Positions 58,852 through 64,000 of a DNA stretch of 64,000 bases are shown here, piece after piece. The translations under genes were made by a program, and so were the position numbers. Each line of letters begins with the position of its first letter. The first letter of the stretch is position 1. The stretch is from Candidatus Methylomirabilota bacterium (GTDB lineage: Bacteria; Methylomirabilota; Methylomirabilia; Rokubacteriales; CSP1-6), in NCBI GenBank assembly GCA_035764725.1, contig DASTYT010000115.1, positions 62,001 to 126,000 of the forward strand. The letters run 5' to 3'. Under the pieces are notes generated by a model. The model had not been told where the DNA came from. It searched no databases and saw only the letters and a list, made by a program, of their open reading frames with translations.

Positions 58852-61851
58852 CTAGGGCCGGACCGCGGGCGACGGATCGTCCCGGCCGGGCACGGCCGGC
58901 AAGACCAGATGGACCACGGCGCCCCCCTCGGGGGCGTTCTCCGCCCAGATCTTGCCCTCGTGCGCGCGCACGATCGTGCGACTCACCGAGAGGCCCATGC
59001 CCATCCCGGTGGATTTGGTGGTGACGAACGGGTCGAAGATCGAATCTACCTTGTCGACGGCGATGCCGGGGCCACTGTCGGCCACGTCGAGCTGCACCCA
59101 GCGCCCGGCGAGCGTGCGCGTGCGCACGATCAGCCGCCGCGGGGGATCGGACTGCTCTTCCATGGCGTCGAACGCGTTCATGACGAGATTGAGCAGCACC
59201 TGCTGCAGCTGAACGCGATCGCCCGGCACCGATAGCAGGCGGGGCTCCAGATCCAGGCTCACACTCACATTGCGCAGCAGGGCGTCGTTCCCCACGAGAG
59301 AGATCACGTCGTGGACGAGGTTGTTGAGCAGGAGCGGGCGCCGCTCGACTTCGCCTTTCTTGAAGAGCGAGCGCATGTGCTGGATCACCTGACCCGCGTG
59401 CCGGTCCGAGTCGACGATGTCCTGCAGGATCTCGACGAGCTCCTTCGTGTCCTTCTTCCCCGAAGCGACGAGGCGCAGGCCGACTTCGGCATTGGTGCGG
59501 ATCGCCGTCAGGGGCTGGCTGAGCTCGTGCACAATCGCGGCCGTCAGCTCGCCCATGGTCGCCACTCGGGAGATATGGGCCAGATCCTGCCGCAGGTCCT
59601 GCGCCTCCAGCTCGGCACGGCGCCGCTCGCTGATGTCGATCACCGAGGCCACAACGAACAAGCCCCCCTCCATGGTGATCGGATTCAGGCCGATCTCGAC
59701 CGGCACCTCACTCCCGTCTTTGCGGCGAGCGAAGAGATTCCGCCCGGCCCCCATGGCCCGCGCTTCGGGCTTGGCCTGGAAGGCGCTGCGCCACCCGGAG
59801 TGATCGCGATGAAGGTGCACCGGCACCAGCGCCTCGATGGTCGCTCCGGTGAGCTCCTCGCGGGTGTAGCCGAAGACCCTCTCCGCCTCGGCATTGACCA
59901 GCACGATCCGGCCGTCCTCATCGACCATGATCATGGCGTTGGGAGCCGCCTCGAACACCTGGCGGAACTTCTCTTCGGCGCGGAGCCGCTCGGTGATGTC
60001 TAGGCACGAGCCGATGAAGCCGGCGAAGCGGCCCTGCGCGTCGTATAGCGGCACGCCATGATTCGAAACCCAACGGTACTCGCCGTCGTGGCGGCGGAGC
60101 CGATACTCCAGCACGAACGGCTGTCGCGCGTCGAAGGCGGACGCATAGCCTTCCACGCACCGCGCGACGTCGTCGGGATGCACGCTCGTGGTCCACCCAT
60201 CCCCCATCTCCTGAGCGGCGGGGCGGCCGGTGAAGTCGAGCCAGGGCTTGTTGAAGAACGTGCACCCCTTGTCCACCCCGGCCATCCAGATCAGCACCGG
60301 CGCCGAGTCGGCAACGGTGCGGAAACGTGACTCGCTCTCGAGGAGGCGCTCCTCCCCCAGCTTCCGGGCCGTGATGTCCACCGAGGCGCCGCTCCAGTGC
60401 ATCGCGGTGGAGTCGGGCCCGCCGTCGTGGCGGCCACGCGAGGAGATCCAGCGCTCCGAGCCGTCGGCGAGGAGAACGCGGTACTCCACGTCCAGCTCGA
60501 CTCCCTCGCGCACGGAGGCCTCGATCGCCTGGGCGATCCGCTCCCGATCGTCGGGGTGTATCCGATCCAGGAACGAGTCGTAAGTCCATTCGGTCTCGGG
60601 CTCGACGGCCAGGAGCTCGTGCACCCGAGGCGTCGTCCAGACCTGGCCCGTAGCCAGATCCAGGCTCCACAGGCCCGCGCGGGCCGAGTCCGCAGCCAGC
60701 TGCACGCGGCCCTCGCTCTCGCGCAGCGCCCGCTCGACACGGCGACGCCGGGTCAGGTTCACCGCGAGCAGGACGATCAGGCCCGCCTGGACGAGGCCGA
60801 CGACCAGGATGCCGACGATCCACCGCTGGTACTGCCGCCACACGCTGGGCGCGCGGAATTCCACCACGCTGCCGGGAGGCAGGCGAGTCTCGCTGATGTT
60901 CCAGCGCTGAAGCTCGCGCCAGTCATACCGCGGCTCCTGGGTGTGGATGACGCGGGGCGGGAAGCTCGAGGCCCCCTCGCCCCGCAGGATTCGAATGGCG
61001 ACGCGCGCTGCCTCCACGCCCTCCATCTCCCCCTGGTAGAGCCGGCCGCCCACTATCCCCAGGCCGATCTGGTTCCGGTACATCCCGTTGATGGGCGCGT
61101 TCGCGACAGCGTGGAGACGCACGATCGCGTCGTCCTGGTTGTAGGTGACGCCCTTCGCGTCACGAAGGAGGAGGCCCACGAGGATGAACGAGCGCGGAGG
61201 CATCGAGGCGGCACGGTCGAGCATCTGGTCGAACGACAGATCGTTGAACCACGTAAAGGTCACGCGATCGGAGAATCGGGCGAATTCCTCCTGGAACACC
61301 TTGGCCCAGAAGCGCTCGAGGGGCGTCGCTCCGACTACCACCGCGACATGCTTCGTGTCCGGCTGGAGCTGGAGGATGTCCTCGACGAGGCCTGGTAGAT
61401 CGAACGACTCGCCCACGAACGTGGCGTTGTCCGTGAGGGTCCCGGGCGGCAGGGTCCGGCGATCCATTCCCGTGTAGACGATGGGCGTTCGCGGGAACAG
61501 GCGGCTGCGGTGCTTCGCCACGAAGCGCCCGGCGGGCGACCCCACCGGTGCTACGAGATCGGGCCGCCACTTCTGGAGTCGCTTAGCCAGGAACTCGACG
61601 TACGCCTCCTCCAGGTCGGGCTGAGGATAGCGCGCCATCCCCAGGGAGATCTCGTCGAGATCGATGGGCTCTCCCATCTCCTTCGCCAGCGTGGCCGCGA
61701 AGGCGGTGGAGTGCGTGGTGAACGGGGGGGCGCCCGTCCCGAATGAGTGCACGATGAGGACACGCTTGGTCTCACCGGCGGCCGGCGCGGCGACTAGGAG
61801 GAGGAGAAGCCCGACCGCCCACCCGCTCTTCATCGCGGGGAAAGATCTCAT
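58852..61851 (-). CDS. Membrane sensor histidine kinase with periplasmic binding domain and three PAS domains
   Basis: A 999-residue sensor kinase. Signal peptide at 10-26; an ABC-type substrate-binding-like sensor domain (PF04392-like) at 28-330; one membrane helix (344-366, WIVGILVVGLVQAGLIVLLA); three PAS/PAC domains at about 378-500, 505-635 and 640-755; HisKA with the phospho-His at 775 in AAIVHELSQPLTAI; and HATPase_c with NLVMNAFDAM, DSGPGIA and TTKSTGMGMGLS. This is the FixL/ThcS-type kinase layout. It senses an extracytoplasmic ligand and should pass phosphate to a separate regulator; no response regulator gene adjoins it. The start is not supported by a clear Shine-Dalgarno site. 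Confidence 0.9.
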   Translation of the reverse strand: MRSFPAMKSGWAVGLLLLLVAAPAAGETKRVLIVHSFGTGAPPFTTHSTAFAATLAKEMGEPIDLDEISLGMARYPQPDLEEAYVEFLAKRLQKWRPDLVAPVGSPAGRFVAKHRSRLFPRTPIVYTGMDRRTLPPGTLTDNATFVGESFDLPGLVEDILQLQPDTKHVAVVVGATPLERFWAKVFQEEFARFSDRVTFTWFNDLSFDQMLDRAASMPPRSFILVGLLLRDAKGVTYNQDDAIVRLHAVANAPINGMYRNQIGLGIVGGRLYQGEMEGVEAARVAIRILRGEGASSFPPRVIHTQEPRYDWRELQRWNISETRLPPGSVVEFRAPSVWRQYQRWIVGILVVGLVQAGLIVLLAVNLTRRRRVERALRESEGRVQLAADSARAGLWSLDLATGQVWTTPRVHELLAVEPETEWTYDSFLDRIHPDDRERIAQAIEASVREGVELDVEYRVLLADGSERWISSRGRHDGGPDSTAMHWSGASVDITARKLGEERLLESESRFRTVADSAPVLIWMAGVDKGCTFFNKPWLDFTGRPAAQEMGDGWTTSVHPDDVARCVEGYASAFDARQPFVLEYRLRRHDGEYRWVSNHGVPLYDAQGRFAGFIGSCLDITERLRAEEKFRQVFEAAPNAMIMVDEDGRIVLVNAEAERVFGYTREELTGATIEALVPVHLHRDHSGWRSAFQAKPEARAMGAGRNLFARRKDGSEVPVEIGLNPITMEGGLFVVASVIDISERRRAELEAQDLRQDLAHISRVATMGELTAAIVHELSQPLTAIRTNAEVGLRLVASGKKDTKELVEILQDIVDSDRHAGQVIQHMRSLFKKGEVERRPLLLNNLVHDVISLVGNDALLRNVSVSLDLEPRLLSVPGDRVQLQQVLLNLVMNAFDAMEEQSDPPRRLIVRTRTLAGRWVQLDVADSGPGIAVDKVDSIFDPFVTTKSTGMGMGLSVSRTIVRAHEGKIWAENAPEGGAVVHLVLPAVPGRDDPSPAVRP

Positions 61852-61911
61852 AGAACGATGATAGAGGCCATCGTCGCCACGACGTGATCAACGAGTCGCG
61901 GGCAGCGGCCG

Positions 61912-62046
61912 TTCGATCTCCCGGGCGGCGCCAAGCGCATGGTCATGCCCTCGCGCGGCGTCGAGTACACCGTCGTCAACGGCGCCGTCACCTGGGCGGA
62001 CGGCGCGCTCACCGGCGCCGGCGCGGGGCAGGTGTTGCGGTCCTAG
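61912..62046 (+). pseudogene. Deacylase C-terminal fragment without start
   Basis: The repeat copy keeps the deacylase frame open for 44 residues (FDLPGGAKRMVMPSRG, then a stop at 62044-62046) but has no start codon or Shine-Dalgarno site. It is a remnant of either a duplicated gene tail or of a paralog otherwise lost. Confidence 0.75.
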
Positions 62047-62050
62047 ATCG
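61912..62050. repeat. 139-bp direct repeat, copy 2
   Basis: This copy of 58699-58837 lies beyond the kinase gene in the same orientation (97% identity). Its two ends are sharp: similarity stops one codon before FDLPGG and 4 bases past the stop codon region, apart from a nearby shared GCGAGCT. Confidence 0.9.
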
Positions 62051-62055
62051 GCGAG

Positions 62056-62217
62056 CTAGAAAGGCCACTCCTGCTGCGGACCGGCATGGGGCGCGCGACT
62101 GGCCACGTGGGCCAGCATCACCACGTGATCCACCACGGTGAACAGCGAGGCCACCACCAGAATCACCCCCAGTGTCCAGCCCACGACACCCAACCGCGCC
62201 CAACGGTTCCGGTCCAT
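62056..62217 (-). CDS. 53-residue single-helix membrane protein
   Basis: A very small protein: MDRNRWARLG then a membrane helix (VVGWTLGVILVVASLFTVVD, about 11-30), an H-V-V-M-L-A-H segment and a short Pro/Gln end. The ATG is preceded at 7 bases by an excellent AGGAGG site, which supports real translation. Positive residues before the helix predict the N-terminus inside the cell. It is not in any family I know. Its stop is 10 bases beyond the second copy of the 139-bp repeat, and it lies divergent from the polar amino acid importer. Confidence 0.6.
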   Translation of the reverse strand: MDRNRWARLGVVGWTLGVILVVASLFTVVDHVVMLAHVASRAPHAGPQQEWPF

Positions 62218-62259
62218 GGCGCACCTCCTACACGTACAGTGTAGCGCCGCGCGCCAGGT

Positions 62260-62288
62260 TTGACTTGCCCGGCGGCCTCTGACAGGAT
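62260..62288 (+). promoter_or_regulatory. Sigma70-like promoter of the polar amino acid importer
   Basis: TTGACT (62260-62265), a 17-base spacer and CAGGAT (62283-62288) lie 45 bases before the ATG at 62334. The pair is nearly the same as at 1664-1692, including TGCCC right after the -35 box. Confidence 0.5.
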
Positions 62289-62333
62289 CGGCGCGGCATG
62301 CCATCCCGCACCGATCCATCCCGGAGGCTCACG

Positions 62334-63185
62334 ATGATGCTCGCCCGCTTCGCCGCACTCGCGGTGGCCGCGCTGCTCTACGCCGGTCCCGTCCTCGCCC
62401 AGGACAAGCTGCCGCCGCTCCGCACCGGCGTCGACGGCACCTTCGCTCCCCATGCCATGCCCAAGCTGGGCGGTGGCATCGAGGGCTTTCAGATCGATCT
62501 CTTCACCGAGGTGGCGCGGCGCATGAAGCGCGAGATCACCATCGACGCGGTGAGCTTCTCCACGCTGATCCCCGGCATGCAGGCCGGCCGGTACGACTTC
62601 ATCGCCGCGCCCACCACGGTGACCAAGGAGCGGGCGGAGAACATGCTGTTCACCGCGGGCTATCTCTGGACCGCCTACCAGTTCGGGATCAAGAAGGGCT
62701 CGGAGCCCATCAAGGACTGGGCCGACCTCAAGGGGAAGTCGGTCACGGTGAACAAGGGCACGCCCTACGAGACGCTCTCCAAGGCCAAGGGCGCCGAGCA
62801 CGGCTTCACCGTGCAGGTGTACGACACCCAGCCCGACGCGACGCAGGCCGTACTGTCCGGCCGCGCCTACGCGACCCTCGGCGGCAACACCACCATCCGC
62901 TACGCCGCGTCCAAGAATCCGCAGTTCGTGGCCGACCTCGAGCTCAAGGACACACGCGCCCACTGGGCGGCGCCGGTGCCGAAGAGCAATCCGAAGCTCC
63001 GTGCCGAGCTCCAGGACGCGCTGGACTGCATGAAGAAGGACGGCACCATCGCGAAGATGTCCGAGAAGTGGTTCGGCCGCAAACCGGCGCCCGACGATCT
63101 CGAGAACGTGATCACGCCGGGCTACGGCGTGCCGGGCATGCCGGGCTACGATCCCACCCCGCACGAGCTGAAGTGCGGCAGCTAG
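62334..63185 (+). CDS. Polar amino acid ABC importer, substrate-binding protein (SBP family 3)
   Basis: A 283-residue periplasmic binding protein. The signal peptide is residues 1-22 (LARFAALAVAALLYAGPVLA, then QDK). PLRTGVDGTFAPHAMPKLGG and IEGFQIDLFTEVARRMKREI are the usual family-3 start, LIPGMQAGRYDFIAAPTTVT lies in the ligand cleft and DLKGKSVTVNKGTPYETL leads domain 2. The conserved Arg for the amino acid carboxylate is expected near TVTKERAEN. The start at 62334 has CGGAGG 7 bases upstream; the longer reading overlaps the promoter. It forms an operon with the ATPase and a permease. Confidence 0.9.
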   Translation: MMLARFAALAVAALLYAGPVLAQDKLPPLRTGVDGTFAPHAMPKLGGGIEGFQIDLFTEVARRMKREITIDAVSFSTLIPGMQAGRYDFIAAPTTVTKERAENMLFTAGYLWTAYQFGIKKGSEPIKDWADLKGKSVTVNKGTPYETLSKAKGAEHGFTVQVYDTQPDATQAVLSGRAYATLGGNTTIRYAASKNPQFVADLELKDTRAHWAAPVPKSNPKLRAELQDALDCMKKDGTIAKMSEKWFGRKPAPDDLENVITPGYGVPGMPGYDPTPHELKCGS

Positions 63186-63212
63186 GCGAGCGGCGCGGCT
63201 GAGGGGGCGCCC

Positions 63213-63949
<737 letters not shown>

Positions 63950-63953
<4 letters not shown>

Positions 63954-64000
63954 GTCGCTGGGACCGCTTCGTCGAGACCTTCCTCAACGGGACGGTCATG
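63950..64000 (+). CDS. Polar amino acid ABC importer, permease (start only)
   Basis: Seventeen codons from a TTG that overlaps the ATPase stop (ATTGA) read SRWDRFVETFLNGTVM after the start residue and run off the window. The W-D-R-F-x-x-x-F-L-N-G phrase is a known beginning for amino acid ABC permeases (HisM/GlnP type). The function follows mainly from its place in the operon. Confidence 0.5.

Noticed and set aside
58852..61851. A hybrid histidine kinase with a receiver domain
   Set aside because: The protein ends soon after the ATPase domain (GGAVVHLVLPAVPG), and there is no receiver domain or neighbouring response regulator.
58699..62050. The kinase segment as an insertion sequence or integron-like element
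   Set aside because: There is no transposase, integrase or terminal inverted repeat; only direct repeats of coding sequence are present.

Overview
The window is a chromosomal stretch of a very GC-rich (about 70%) bacterium with dense coding, short intergenic gaps and strong Shine-Dalgarno sites. The gene stock is solute-binding ABC importers, many amidohydrolases and alpha/beta hydrolases, CoA-ester enzymes, a membrane-anchored formate dehydrogenase and selenocysteine-encoding UGA codons. This is the style of uncultured soil and subsurface lineages such as Candidatus Rokubacteria/Methylomirabilota. That placement is inferred from gene content and composition; there is no rRNA or other marker in the window. 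I saw no tRNA, rRNA, CRISPR array, transposase or phage gene.

Layout. 0-1.5 kb: stress genes (DUF6335, an Hsp20 remnant, tandem UspA). 1.7-9.2 kb: amidohydrolase, two alpha/beta hydrolases, a repeat-containing membrane protein, an SMP-30 lactonase, a Tat-exported amidohydrolase and dodecin. 9.2-12.9 kb: sugar-phosphate nucleotidyltransferase, two small secreted proteins, a P-loop ATPase, a TauD-type dioxygenase. 12.9-21.4 kb: a leftward operon of a peptide ABC importer (substrate-binding protein, two permeases, two ATPases) followed by a UGSC-type selenoprotein and a frameshifted secreted protein. 21.5-25.9 kb: OPT transporter, amidohydrolase, zinc alcohol dehydrogenase. 26-33.5 kb: fused PAPS synthase, sulfotransferase, MMPL/HpnN-like exporter and a CopD-like membrane protein. 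33.5-36.9 kb: YSC84-like lipoprotein, D-amino acid dehydrogenase, a decayed membrane protein, thioredoxin, a short luciferase-like protein. 36.9-43.4 kb: formate dehydrogenase operon fdhD-fdnG(Sec)-fdhE-fdnH-nrfD-like. 43.4-49.1 kb: a decayed thioesterase, 5-formyltetrahydrofolate cyclo-ligase and a branched-chain amino acid type ABC importer with a fused permease-ATPase. 49.2-58.8 kb: quinone oxidoreductase, enoyl-CoA hydratase, acyl-CoA ligase, nitronate monooxygenase, TSUP transporter and three amidohydrolases. 58.8-64 kb: a large sensor kinase bracketed by a 139-bp duplication of the end of the neighbouring deacylase gene, a 53-residue membrane peptide and a polar amino acid ABC importer running off the right edge.

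The most notable point is that two genes are each interrupted by an in-frame UGA that is best read as selenocysteine, and each UGA is followed at the bacterial spacing by a hairpin with a G-U-containing loop. One is the formate dehydrogenase catalytic subunit (Sec196). The other is a 551-residue protein of the poorly understood UGSC (seleno)protein family (Sec102 in a U-S-T-C motif), co-transcribed with a peptide importer. The second candidate system is the tail-to-tail PAPS synthase and sulfotransferase beside a lipid-type MMPL exporter, which together could make and export a sulfated lipid. The window also has an unusual number of decaying genes (Hsp20, thioesterase, a small membrane protein, a secreted protein, a deacylase tail), which points to ongoing gene loss here or to assembly errors.
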